Positions 33,287 through 42,051 of a stretch of DNA of 62,619 nt are shown in pieces. The translations under genes were made by a program, and so were the position numbers. How positions within the stretch are numbered: the first letter of the stretch is position 1; every line of letters begins with the position of its first letter. The stretch comes from Bacillota bacterium. Its GTDB lineage: Bacteria > Bacillota > Bacilli > Paenibacillales > NBRC-103111. The stretch is taken from assembly GCA_023388055.1 (NCBI GenBank), contig JAEWGW010000010.1, forward strand, positions 1 to 62,619. The letters are read 5' to 3'. Under the pieces are notes generated by a model. It had not been told where the DNA came from. It did no database searches and saw only the letters and a program-made list of their open reading frames with translations.

Positions 33287-35365
33287 ATGAAAACCCCGCT
33301 CACTACTGGGGAGACAAACGACAATTTGGAGCAGCGCAAAAGGCGCAACCAGTTTTCCATACGCATTAACATGTTCTTCTTCGCCACCTTCCTGCTGTTC
33401 TCCACCCTGCTGGGAAAGCTGGCCGTGCTCCAGTTTGTCCAGCATGAGGAGCTTTCCGCCATGGAGAGAATCTGGCAGAATAAGGATGTCCCAATCGCTC
33501 CTATCCGGGGAAATATCTATGATGCAGACGGATACCCCATCGCATACTCCTTGTCTTCCCAATCCTTGTTTTACCAGCTGCGGCTTGACAAGAAGCCGGA
33601 GGAAACCATTGAGTTGGCCAAACGCCTGGCTGCCGCCTTCCTGATGCTGGCTCCCGAGGACAAAAAAGCGGCGTCCCCCAGCGCAGAGGAGGTTCTGCTG
33701 CGTATGGATACCGGCTTCAAGCTCGACGGCAGCAAAGCCGACAAGAGTATGGGCTATTCCTTCAGCCCCCGCCGCCTCAAGGCGGATCTGACTCAGGCGG
33801 AAATCGCTTATTTCACCGAGCACCGGGACGAGTTCGAGGGTGTGGAAATTACCGAGGAAAGCACCCGCAAGTACGATGATAATACCATCGCGGTACAAAC
33901 CATAGGCTATCTGCGGCAGTTTTCCACCGCTATCAATCCCACCCTGTCCAAGTCCTTCCTGGACTATTACAAGGCGGACGGCATGAAGGAAATTTATCAG
34001 AACGACGAGCTGGTGGGCTTCGACGGGCTGGAGTTCATGTACCAGGAGGAGCTGCGCGGCAAGGCCGGCAAAAAAACCTACCGCATCAACTCCAAGGCGC
34101 AGATTATGGAGCAGGTGGAGCTGACGGCGCCGATTAAGGGAAATAATCTCCATCTGACTATCGACAAGGATGTGCAGCTGATCACCGAACAAGCCATTGC
34201 CGATCAACTGGCCGCCATGAAAAAAGCTCCTGCGGGCTCTTATGCCGCCAGAGGCGCCAAGGCGGTGGCAGGCTATGCTGTAGCCATGGAGGTGGATACC
34301 GGCAAGATCATTTCTGCAGGCAGCTATCCCGACTACGATCCTGTGGTGTGGGAAAGCGGGCGCATCTCTCCGGAGAATATGGCTGCAATCAATTACCGGT
34401 ATACCAACGGGGCCGTCAGGGAGCGCTTCGGGGAGTTCGCCGACCCCACGGAGTTTCGGAAGCATCCCAGCTCACTGGTCTATCTGGGCTCCACCATGAA
34501 GCCTCTCAGTGTGCTGGTAGGTCTGAATGAAGGGATTATTACGGCCAATGAGCGGTATTCCGACCCGGTCACCTTCTACTTCGGACGGGACCGCAACTCC
34601 AGCGTCAGCAATTCGGACGGAAGCTACTTCGGTATTCTGACCGCCGCCACTGCCATTCAGAAATCCTCCAATACCTACATGGCGGAGATGATCGGCAGCA
34701 GACTGTATTTCAGCAAAAATTATCCGGCCTACCCGCAAAGCGGGAATGCAATTGAGGTGTGGGACGGCTACATGAAAAAATTCGGCTTGGGCGTATTGAC
34801 GGGAAGCGGCTTTCCCGGCGAAAGCGAAGGGCTCGCGGATTACATTCCCGCCGCCAAGCGGGATGGCCCGCAGCCGACCTTGATTTATTCCTCCTTTGGA
34901 CAGCAGGGGAAATATACGGCTCTGCAGCTGGCGCAATATGTCAGCATGCTGGCTAACCACGGCAAACGCTACAAGCCGCAATTCGTCGACAAAATCACCA
35001 CCTATGACCAGGAGGTAGTCAAGAGCTTCCAGCCGGAGCTTTTGGATGAGGTGAAGTATCCCGAAGCATATTGGAATGTGCTGAAGGAGGGCATGCAGTC
35101 CAACGTTCAGGGTTTTGAGGGCGTCAATTATACCTTTGTCCGCAAAACAGGCACCTCCGAGCAGTCCATTGCCGGAGGCAAGGTGGATAATGCCGTGCTG
35201 ATCGCCTACGCACCGGCGGAGAAGCCCAAGCTGGCCGTAGCGGTCGTAGTGCCCGAGGGCGGCTTCGGCTCCTGGGGAGCGGCTCCTATCGCCCGCAAGA
35301 TTTTCGATGCATATGATGCAAAAATAGGGCTGGACGGCGTCCCCAAGGGATTGCCCCAGCAATAA
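33287..35365 (+). CDS. Class B penicillin-binding protein, PbpA/PbpH-like (second of tandem pair)
   Basis: A 692-residue close paralogue of the preceding protein, sharing FSIRINMFFF, APIRGNIYDADGYPIAY and a nearly identical C-terminus (PEGGFGSWGAAPIARKIFDA). Active-site motifs are GSTMKPL (Ser about 402), KSSNTY (about 460) and VRKTGTS (about 620). The gap of 121 bases and the GAAGGAGG site suggest its own expression control. The pair is best explained by tandem duplication, with possible division of labour between vegetative growth and sporulation or wall stress. Confidence 0.9.
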   Translation: MKTPLTTGETNDNLEQRKRRNQFSIRINMFFFATFLLFSTLLGKLAVLQFVQHEELSAMERIWQNKDVPIAPIRGNIYDADGYPIAYSLSSQSLFYQLRLDKKPEETIELAKRLAAAFLMLAPEDKKAASPSAEEVLLRMDTGFKLDGSKADKSMGYSFSPRRLKADLTQAEIAYFTEHRDEFEGVEITEESTRKYDDNTIAVQTIGYLRQFSTAINPTLSKSFLDYYKADGMKEIYQNDELVGFDGLEFMYQEELRGKAGKKTYRINSKAQIMEQVELTAPIKGNNLHLTIDKDVQLITEQAIADQLAAMKKAPAGSYAARGAKAVAGYAVAMEVDTGKIISAGSYPDYDPVVWESGRISPENMAAINYRYTNGAVRERFGEFADPTEFRKHPSSLVYLGSTMKPLSVLVGLNEGIITANERYSDPVTFYFGRDRNSSVSNSDGSYFGILTAATAIQKSSNTYMAEMIGSRLYFSKNYPAYPQSGNAIEVWDGYMKKFGLGVLTGSGFPGESEGLADYIPAAKRDGPQPTLIYSSFGQQGKYTALQLAQYVSMLANHGKRYKPQFVDKITTYDQEVVKSFQPELLDEVKYPEAYWNVLKEGMQSNVQGFEGVNYTFVRKTGTSEQSIAGGKVDNAVLIAYAPAEKPKLAVAVVVPEGGFGSWGAAPIARKIFDAYDAKIGLDGVPKGLPQQ

Positions 35366-35373
35366 GCCATTCA

Positions 35374-35405
35374 GGCAGGCCGGAGGGGGCTCCGGCCTGT
35401 TTTTT
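35374..35405 (+). terminator. Terminator after the tandem PBP genes
   Basis: CAGGCCGGAG pairs perfectly with CTCCGGCCTG around GGGG, followed by TTTTTT. Confidence 0.95.
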
Positions 35406-35420
35406 GCCGTGTTGAAGCCT

Positions 35421-35449
35421 TTGGTGTATGCCCCCAACTGTGGTATACT
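35421..35449 (+). promoter_or_regulatory. Sigma-A type promoter of asnB
   Basis: TTGGTG and TATACT are separated by 17 bases, 86 bases before the asnB ATG. It follows the PBP terminator immediately, so asnB is a separate transcription unit. Confidence 0.6.
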
Positions 35450-35535
35450 TATGTATCATTATGGATACCGGTCCCAGGGTTTTGAGCCTCACCCTGATCA
35501 AAGAGACGGTACAATAGTTTGGAGTGGAAGCATAA

Positions 35536-37410
35536 ATGTGCGGTATTGCCGGTATGATGCTGTTCGATGGTAGTGTTCCCGATATGAGCGTGCTGCGCCG
35601 GATGAGCGATGTGATCGTGCACCGGGGTCCGGATGATGTGGGATTTTGGACCGACCCGGGAATCGGGCTGGCCTTCAGACGCCTGTCCATCATCGATTTA
35701 AAGGAAGGCCATCAGCCGTTGGCCAATGAAGACGAGTCTGTGTGGATCACCTTTAACGGTGAAATCTATAATTATAAAACCCTGCGTGCCCAGCTGGTGG
35801 CCAGGGGCCATATCTTCCGGACCAATACGGACACGGAGATTATTGTCCATCTGTACGAGGACCATGGCGAGGATTGTGTGAAGCTCCTCCGGGGGATGTT
35901 TACCTTCGCCATTTGGGACCGGAACCGGAAGCAGCTGTTTATTGCCCGCGACCATTTCGGCATCAAACCCTTGTATTATCATCTTTCCGGCGGGAAGTTT
36001 CTGTACGGCTCGGAGATCAAGAGCATCCTGGCTACCGGCGAGGTCCGCCGCAGCATCCGCCCGGAGAGCTTCCTGAACTATCTGACCTTCCAGTATGTGC
36101 CTGACCCGGACACCATGTTCGAAGGCATCTCCAAGCTGCCTCCGGCCACAACCATTACGGTAAAGCCGGACGGAAGCCACCGTCTCAACAAATATTGGGA
36201 TCCCATGTTCGAGCCGGTTAAGCGCTCCTTGGAGGAGGATATCGAGGAGCTGCGGGAGCGGCTAAAGGATTCTGTAACCCACCATATGGTCAGCGACGTG
36301 GAGCGGGGCTGCTTCCTGTCCAGCGGCATTGATTCCACCGCTATCGCCGCCCATATGCGCGCTATCGAGCCCATTCGGACCTTCTCCGTCGGCTTCGAGG
36401 GGAACAACAACGAAACCGTCATCGCCCGGGAAACGGCGGCGGCTTTGGGGACGGAGCATTATTCCAAGGTGATTTCCGAGAAGGAATTCTTCGACGCCAT
36501 CCCGTCGGCGGTGTGGCATCAGGATGAGCCGGTGGCTGATCCTTCGGCGATCGCCCTGTATCATGTGGCCGAGCTGGCCAGTGAGCATGTGACGGTGGTG
36601 CTGTCAGGAGAAGGGGCGGACGAGCTGTTTGGAGGCTACCGGATTTACCGGGAGCCGCAGGCGCTGCGGGCCATGGAATGGATGCCTCTTCCCATGAAGC
36701 GGTCTCTGCACCGGCTGTTTGCCATGCTGCCTGGCGGAATGAAGGGCCGCAACTATCTGCTGCGGGGAACCACGCCGTTGGAGGAGCGGTTTTTGGGGAA
36801 TGCCAAGATTTACACCGAGGATATGAAGGGTGAAATTCTGAGCATGAACCACGAGCTCTTGCGCAGCTACCGGAATCCGGTGCAGATTGCCGGCGACTAT
36901 TACAAGAAGACAGCCCATCTGGACCCGGTAAGCCGGATGCAGTATATCGATATGAACCTGTGGATGCCTGGAGATATTCTCATGAAGGCGGACAAAATGA
37001 CCATGGCCCATTCCCTGGAGCTGCGGGTTCCGTTCCTGGACACGGAGCTGTTCGAGCTGGCCCGGCGGATTCAAGTGGGTCACCGCATTGCCGGCGGCAC
37101 CACCAAGTACGTCTTCCGCAAAGCCATGGAGGGCATTATTCCCGACTTTATCCTGAACCGTCCCAAGCTCGGATTCCCTGTGCCGCTCCGCGACTGGCTG
37201 AAGGGCCCCAATGCAGGCCGGATGCTGGAGGAAATCAAAGCCAGCGGCATCGACACCCTGGTGAATATGGGTGAGGTGGAGCAGCTGTTTAAGCTCCATC
37301 GTGCTGGAGTGCAGGATTCCGCCAGACGGCTGTGGGTCATTTATATGTTCGCCCTCTGGCATGCCACATATATCCAGGAACAGCCCAAGGCTTCGTTTGC
37401 CGCTGTGTAG
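35536..37410 (+). CDS. asnB: Glutamine-hydrolysing asparagine synthase
   Basis: A 624-residue two-domain amidotransferase. The class II glutaminase domain starts MCGIAGMM with Cys2 as nucleophile, followed by HRGPDD. The synthetase domain carries the PP-loop SSGIDST near residues 262-268. The family makes asparagine from aspartate, glutamine and ATP, but B. subtilis AsnB mainly amidates meso-diaminopimelate in peptidoglycan precursors. Position next to two class B PBPs makes the wall role worth considering here (inference). The GGAGTGGAAG site lies before the ATG. Confidence 0.95.
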   Translation: MCGIAGMMLFDGSVPDMSVLRRMSDVIVHRGPDDVGFWTDPGIGLAFRRLSIIDLKEGHQPLANEDESVWITFNGEIYNYKTLRAQLVARGHIFRTNTDTEIIVHLYEDHGEDCVKLLRGMFTFAIWDRNRKQLFIARDHFGIKPLYYHLSGGKFLYGSEIKSILATGEVRRSIRPESFLNYLTFQYVPDPDTMFEGISKLPPATTITVKPDGSHRLNKYWDPMFEPVKRSLEEDIEELRERLKDSVTHHMVSDVERGCFLSSGIDSTAIAAHMRAIEPIRTFSVGFEGNNNETVIARETAAALGTEHYSKVISEKEFFDAIPSAVWHQDEPVADPSAIALYHVAELASEHVTVVLSGEGADELFGGYRIYREPQALRAMEWMPLPMKRSLHRLFAMLPGGMKGRNYLLRGTTPLEERFLGNAKIYTEDMKGEILSMNHELLRSYRNPVQIAGDYYKKTAHLDPVSRMQYIDMNLWMPGDILMKADKMTMAHSLELRVPFLDTELFELARRIQVGHRIAGGTTKYVFRKAMEGIIPDFILNRPKLGFPVPLRDWLKGPNAGRMLEEIKASGIDTLVNMGEVEQLFKLHRAGVQDSARRLWVIYMFALWHATYIQEQPKASFAAV

Positions 37411-37424
37411 CTGCAAACGAAGCC
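37389..37424. other. Perfect 12-bp hairpin overlapping the asnB stop codon
   Basis: GGCTTCGTTTGC and GCAAACGAAGCC pair perfectly around a 12-base loop that contains the TAG stop. No T run follows, so it is not a classical terminator. It may stabilise the 3' end of the mRNA or be a degenerate terminator. Confidence 0.6.
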
Positions 37425-37516
37425 GGGAGTCTAAATATTCATGTGGAAGGACTGGGAGGGAAAGGATGACTTGAGGGCGAGTTTTTTGGCGGCTTTGAAC
37501 CCTTATAATCCGAATC

Positions 37517-37578
37517 AATCAAGGCCGACAAAACGTGTTTGAGCCTCCAAGGCACTCCTTTCCCGGTAAGGACTGAAA
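37517..37578 (-). repeat. 62-bp dispersed repeat, copy 1
   Basis: Read on the minus strand from TTTCAGTCCTTACCGGG to GTCGGCCTTGATT, it matches copy 2 (50054-50115) at 60 of 62 positions. Flanking words such as TAAGGGTTCAAA and AATATTCATG also recur around copy 2. No gene is present in 37411-37626. Confidence 0.85.
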
Positions 37579-37626
37579 CCAGATGAATATAATTACGGAC
37601 AGGCTCCCCATCAGGAAGGAGGCAGT

Positions 37627-38391
37627 ATGGGAACAAATCTCGGACCCTACCGGCTGATTGCGCTGGATTTGGACGGAACACTGTTGAGTGAAGAGAAGGA
37701 AATATCCCTGGAGAACAAAAAGTGGATTGCCGAAGCCCGAAAAGCAGGGGTAACTGTTATGTTTTCCACCGGACGGGGCCGCCAGAGCGCTATGAACTAT
37801 GTGGAGGAGCTGGCCTTGAACAGCCCGTTGGTGCTGGTGAACGGCAGCGAAATTTGGGAATCCCCCGAAACGCTCCTGAAGCGCACGGAAATGCCCGTGG
37901 ACTGGGTAAGAACCTTCCGGCAGATGGCTCTGGACTACGATGTGTGGTACTGGGCCTACACCGTGGAGGGCATTCTGAACCGGGATAACTGGCCTGCCAA
38001 AGCGGAGACAGAGGATGGACTGATCTGGCTGAAGTTTGGCTTCTATACGGAAAATGAGCGGAAGCTGACGGCTCTCCGTACTACTCTGGAGGCGCGGGGA
38101 GATCTGTCTATCACCAACTCCCATCCCTGCAACATCGAGCTGAACCCCCTTGGGGCGGACAAAGGCAGCGGCGTGCGTCAGGTATGCGGTCTGCTGGGTA
38201 TAGAAATGTCGCAGGTCATTGCCATGGGTGACAGCTTCAACGACCTGTCCATGATCCGGGAGGCCGGACTTGGGGTGGCAATGGGCAACGCCCAAGAGGA
38301 GATCAAGGTCCAGGCGGATGTGGTCACCTCCACCAATGAAGAGGACGGCGTAGCCGAGATTATCCGCAAATACATCTTCCACATGGAGTGA
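37627..38391 (+). CDS. Cof-type HAD family hydrolase
   Basis: A 254-residue phosphatase of the Cof/YidA class (HAD IIB cap). Motif I is ALDLDGTLL near residues 14-22, motif II FSTGRGRQ near 53, the Lys lies in LGADKGSGVRQ near 178, and motif IV GDSFNDLSMI near 201. These enzymes remove phosphate from sugar phosphates or cofactors such as FMN and PLP. GGAAGGAGG precedes the ATG. The stop is only 5 bases from the chosen start of the DUF456 gene. Confidence 0.9.
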   Translation: MGTNLGPYRLIALDLDGTLLSEEKEISLENKKWIAEARKAGVTVMFSTGRGRQSAMNYVEELALNSPLVLVNGSEIWESPETLLKRTEMPVDWVRTFRQMALDYDVWYWAYTVEGILNRDNWPAKAETEDGLIWLKFGFYTENERKLTALRTTLEARGDLSITNSHPCNIELNPLGADKGSGVRQVCGLLGIEMSQVIAMGDSFNDLSMIREAGLGVAMGNAQEEIKVQADVVTSTNEEDGVAEIIRKYIFHME

Positions 38392-38396
38392 TGCTT

Positions 38397-38885
38397 ATGA
38401 CCATGACAGTCATTGCGTGGATTCTGGTTGTGGCGCTTTTTGCAGTGGGCCTGGCAGGTGCTATTTTCCCTGTGCTTCCGGGAGTGCTGGCGATTTATGC
38501 CGCGTTTTTTGTGTATGGGTTCATGATCCGGTTCAGTGATTTCGGCTTTTGGTTCTGGCTGATCCAGACCACCATTGTGGTCGCGGTATTTGTGGCAGAT
38601 TATGCCATAAGCGCCTGGGGTGTGAAGAAATTCGGGGGAACCCGGGCTTCGGTCATCGGCAGCACCATCGGGATCATTCTCGGCCCCTTCGTTATTCCCG
38701 CCTTCGGTCTGTTGCTCGGCCCGTTTCTCGGCGCGGCGATCGGGGAATTTATCGTGGTCAAGGATTGGAACGCGGCCTTCAAGGCGGGGCTTGGCGCGCT
38801 GGTCGGATTTTTCTCCAGCACCGTGGCCAAGATATTGCTCCAGCTTCTGATGATCATTGTTTTTATTATTGCAGTCATCTGGTAG
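38397..38885 (+). CDS. DUF456 family membrane protein
   Basis: A 162-residue membrane protein with four to five hydrophobic helices and the Gly-rich DUF456 pattern (FPVLPGVLAIYAAF, GSTIGIILGPFVIPAFGLLL). The function of the family is unknown. Several ATG codons cluster at 38391, 38397 and 38403; I favour 38397, because GGAGTG lies six bases upstream. It is coupled to the HAD gene. Confidence 0.8.
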   Translation: MTMTVIAWILVVALFAVGLAGAIFPVLPGVLAIYAAFFVYGFMIRFSDFGFWFWLIQTTIVVAVFVADYAISAWGVKKFGGTRASVIGSTIGIILGPFVIPAFGLLLGPFLGAAIGEFIVVKDWNAAFKAGLGALVGFFSSTVAKILLQLLMIIVFIIAVIW

Positions 38886-38928
38886 GGCGGGTTTTGCAAA
38901 CAGACCCTAAGAAAGTGTGGAAGCTAAC

Positions 38929-40587
38929 ATGTCGAAGGATTCACTTGTAAAAGGCACTCTGATCCTGGCTCTGGCCGCTCTTGTGGCCAGGGTTCTTGGG
39001 GTTGTCCAGCGGATTCCCCTGGTTTATCTCATCGGAGATACCGGAATGGCAACCTTCGGGATTGCCTTTAATATTTATACGCCCCTGTTGACCATTGCCA
39101 CAGCGGGCATTCCCAGTGCGCTCAGCAAGCTGGTTTCGGAAAAAATGGAGCTGGGCCAATACGCCGAGGCCGACCGGATTTATAAGGCGGCAGTGCGGTT
39201 TGCGTTAGTGGCGGGTGTGGTGATGACCGCCCTCCTGATTGTGCTGGCCCCCTGGTACGGGGAGCAGATCTCCAAGGACCCGGACGCTGTGATGTCCATC
39301 CGGGCGCTGGCCCCGGCACTGCTGCTGTTCCCGCTCATCGCCATGATGCGCGGATACTTCCAGGGCCGCCAGATGATGATGCCCAACGGCATGTCCCAGA
39401 TCATTGAGCAAATTGCCCGGTTGATTACCGGCGTCGGTCTGGCGTTCCTGCTGCTGGAGATCGGCTGGGGCCATGTGTGGGCCGTGGCCGGCGCCTCCTT
39501 CGGAGGAGTGATGGGCAGCGTAGGCGCTGTTGCTGTGCTGATGTGGTATATGCTGAAGCTCCGTCGGGAGGATGCCCGGGAGGGTATCATCCAAGCGGCC
39601 AAGGAAGGGCGCGCCGCAGCGGAGTCCGTCAGCTACAAACGGATTTACGCCAATATTTTCCGGGTATCCGTGCCGATCGTGTTGTTTTCCATGACGGTTC
39701 CGCTGATTTACTTTATTGATTCGTCTACCGTCATTTCCCTGCTGGAAGGGCAGATGGGCTACGGCTCAGCCAAGGAGCTGCTGGGTATTCTGGCCGGACG
39801 GGCCCAGTCTCTGGCGGGGATCCCGATTATTCTGGCCATCGCTCTGAGCCAATCCATCGTGCCGATTGTATCCTCGGCTTATGCCCGCAAGGATATGACA
39901 CAGGTCCGGCAGCAGGCGGCCAAGGCCCTCCAGCTGTCGGTGATTACCGGACTGCCGGTGGTACTGGCTATTGCCATTGCCGCCCGTCCCATTAACACCA
40001 TGCTGTTCCCTATGGACCAGTTTAAGTTTCTGGTAAACGAGAATGGCAACGGTATTATCGCCTTCCTCACGGTTACTGCCATGTTCCAAATCGTGATGCA
40101 AACCTCCGGCTCCATCCTTATGGGGATGGGCCATATGCGGCCGTTGGTCGTCAATGTGTTCATCGGTCTGGCCTGCAAGCTGGTTGGCAGCTATCTTCTG
40201 GCTCCCGCCTTCGGGATTTATGGAATCATGTCTGCCACCGCATTGTGCTTTATTGTGATGATGGTGCTGAATCTGTGGGTGCTGCGCCGCAAGGTGGATT
40301 ATGTGATTTATCCGCCGCGGAAGTGGCTGGGCATTGCTGCCACCACCTGCATTATCGTCGCGGTTTGTCTGCCCTTGGAATGGCTGACCCACCGGACCAT
40401 CACCTGGTTCCCGGATAAGCTTGACGCTCTGGTAAGCGGTGCGATTACAGGTGGTGTGGCGATTCTTCTGTATCCGCTGCTGCTGATGGCAAGCCGGGTG
40501 TATACCCGGGAGAATGCGGAGGATCTGCCTCCTGCTGTCCGAAAGCTGCTGGCAAAGCTGGGCCGTCTGATGGGGAAACGGGCTTAG
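38929..40587 (+). CDS. MurJ/SpoVB-like lipid II or polysaccharide flippase (MVF family)
   Basis: A 552-residue membrane protein with about fourteen helices. The N-terminus (VKGTLILALAALVARVLGVV and RIPLVYLIG) fits the MVF superfamily, which includes B. subtilis YtgP (MurJ) and SpoVB, flippases moving lipid-linked wall precursors. Length is right for YtgP. Which of the paralogues it is cannot be decided. The ATG at 38929 has GGAAG; a GTG at 38917 is in frame. Its 3' end overlaps the convergent DUF2515 gene by 143 bases. Confidence 0.85.
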   Translation: MSKDSLVKGTLILALAALVARVLGVVQRIPLVYLIGDTGMATFGIAFNIYTPLLTIATAGIPSALSKLVSEKMELGQYAEADRIYKAAVRFALVAGVVMTALLIVLAPWYGEQISKDPDAVMSIRALAPALLLFPLIAMMRGYFQGRQMMMPNGMSQIIEQIARLITGVGLAFLLLEIGWGHVWAVAGASFGGVMGSVGAVAVLMWYMLKLRREDAREGIIQAAKEGRAAAESVSYKRIYANIFRVSVPIVLFSMTVPLIYFIDSSTVISLLEGQMGYGSAKELLGILAGRAQSLAGIPIILAIALSQSIVPIVSSAYARKDMTQVRQQAAKALQLSVITGLPVVLAIAIAARPINTMLFPMDQFKFLVNENGNGIIAFLTVTAMFQIVMQTSGSILMGMGHMRPLVVNVFIGLACKLVGSYLLAPAFGIYGIMSATALCFIVMMVLNLWVLRRKVDYVIYPPRKWLGIAATTCIIVAVCLPLEWLTHRTITWFPDKLDALVSGAITGGVAILLYPLLLMASRVYTRENAEDLPPAVRKLLAKLGRLMGKRA

Positions 40588-41932
40588 CCCCGCCCAGGGT
40601 TTGGGGAATGGCCGCCTTAAGGGTGGCCGCCAGCTCCAGCTTGTACAAGCCGAGACAAGCCTCACCGGTTATATCCGTGACCGAGGGAGCCTTGGCAGGA
40701 CCGAAGGGCCGGGTTTGGGCCTGCTCCACGAACCAGTCGGCACCGCCAGGAGGGGCAAAGGGCTGATCCGCCCACACCTCGGTGAGCCGCGGACTGTAGA
40801 AGGGCCGGGCCCCTGCCCGTACACCATATCCATGAAGCCTCTCTGCCGGCGCAACAGCCGGTGGGGAGGCTTTTTGCGCGGCTGCGGTATAAAGGGACGG
40901 ATGGTAATCCGCTCTGGAGCCGGTGTGGGGATGTGCCGCGGCAAAGGTGTGGACGCCATCACGGATGATGGGGTTGCCGAACAGAATGCCGTAGAGGGTT
41001 TTGCCCACCTCGATGCGCTCCCGCAAATCGGAGAACCGCTCCAGGGTTAAGCCGCTGAGCCGCCAGATCGTTTGGCTATCCGCTGCTGCCGGGGTGATCC
41101 GCCGGTACGGGAAGAGCACCTGGGTTTCCTGGAGCTGGGCCTGGAAGCGGAAGGCCGCTCGTTCCAGCACATGCTTCCGGTAATAGGGATGCTGCACGAC
41201 GCGGTCTTCGATATAATGCTGCTCGTTCATGATGAGGCAGATGGTAAGGGAGGCGGGTTCGGGGGTGCTCCAGAAGCGTTCCCATACTGGACGCATAAAG
41301 CGGGAAACCCCCAGCTGCGGCAGCAGATGGAACAAAGGCTTGCCCGCCAGCCGGCTTTCCCGGTATAGCAGCAGTTGGGGATAGGCGTCATGGAAGATCA
41401 GGGCATTGGAGAGCTCCAGGAAGCCGAATATGTGCCAACGCTCTTCGGGAGACAAAAGCAGCGCCATCAGATCACCCGCTAAATCCGTCATACTCCAGCC
41501 CCCGTTTCGGGACACCATATGAGCAAGGAAGGCCCAATGAATCTCGGGATGCTGCTGATAGAAGGTCCAATAAGCGGCGGTTCGAGTGACATTATTCCGG
41601 TTGGCTTCGCCGGTTTGCCTGCGGATGGCAAGCACCAGAGATATTTCGTCAGCAGGAAGAGCTTCGCTGCTGCTGGCCGCGTGGCTTGTGTCAAAGCCCA
41701 GGGCGGTTTCACGGCTGTCCGGCTCAGCAAGCATCTCCTGCCAGGTGCGGCGGAGATAGGAGGCGGTTCCGGCAGACGGCAGTAGAGGGATGGACTGCCG
41801 GCGCAGCACCCTGGAGTATCTCCGGGCGGATCGGGCTTCGCGGAGGATGCCCGGTGCGGCTTTGATCCAGCAGAGCAGCCTGCGTGTTAGAGACAGGGGC
41901 CTGCGGGGGGCGGATGGTTTACCGGTTGGCAT
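40445..41932 (-). CDS. DUF2515 domain protein (YppC-like)
   Basis: A protein of about 495 residues. The middle part (NNVTRTAAYWTFYQQHPEIH, then AFLAHMVSRNGGWSMTDL) matches my recollection of DUF2515, represented by B. subtilis YppC, of unknown function. The C-terminal 80 residues are Pro/Ala-rich, and the last 47 codons are antisense to the flippase gene, which is unusual. The start is uncertain: ATG at 41932 (after GGGAGAGG) is preferred over 41989 and 42004. Confidence 0.7.
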   Translation of the reverse strand: MPTGKPSAPRRPLSLTRRLLCWIKAAPGILREARSARRYSRVLRRQSIPLLPSAGTASYLRRTWQEMLAEPDSRETALGFDTSHAASSSEALPADEISLVLAIRRQTGEANRNNVTRTAAYWTFYQQHPEIHWAFLAHMVSRNGGWSMTDLAGDLMALLLSPEERWHIFGFLELSNALIFHDAYPQLLLYRESRLAGKPLFHLLPQLGVSRFMRPVWERFWSTPEPASLTICLIMNEQHYIEDRVVQHPYYRKHVLERAAFRFQAQLQETQVLFPYRRITPAAADSQTIWRLSGLTLERFSDLRERIEVGKTLYGILFGNPIIRDGVHTFAAAHPHTGSRADYHPSLYTAAAQKASPPAVAPAERLHGYGVRAGARPFYSPRLTEVWADQPFAPPGGADWFVEQAQTRPFGPAKAPSVTDITGEACLGLYKLELAATLKAAIPQTLGGAKPVSPSDGPALPAAFGQQEADPPHSPGYTPGLPSAAADTEESPHHL

Positions 41933-42051
41933 GGGGGATTTTCCTCTCCCTTCCTGGCTGCTGCACGGGTGGAAGGGGTTCGCTTTCATACCCGCTTTTC
42001 CCATGGTAAGATAAAGGTGAACTTAATAAATATATTGTAAAGGAGCGGTTT

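Noticed and set aside
35450..35535. T-box or other amino-acid riboswitch upstream of asnB
   Set aside because: The leader is only about 80 bases, with no T-box sequence or terminator/antiterminator pair.
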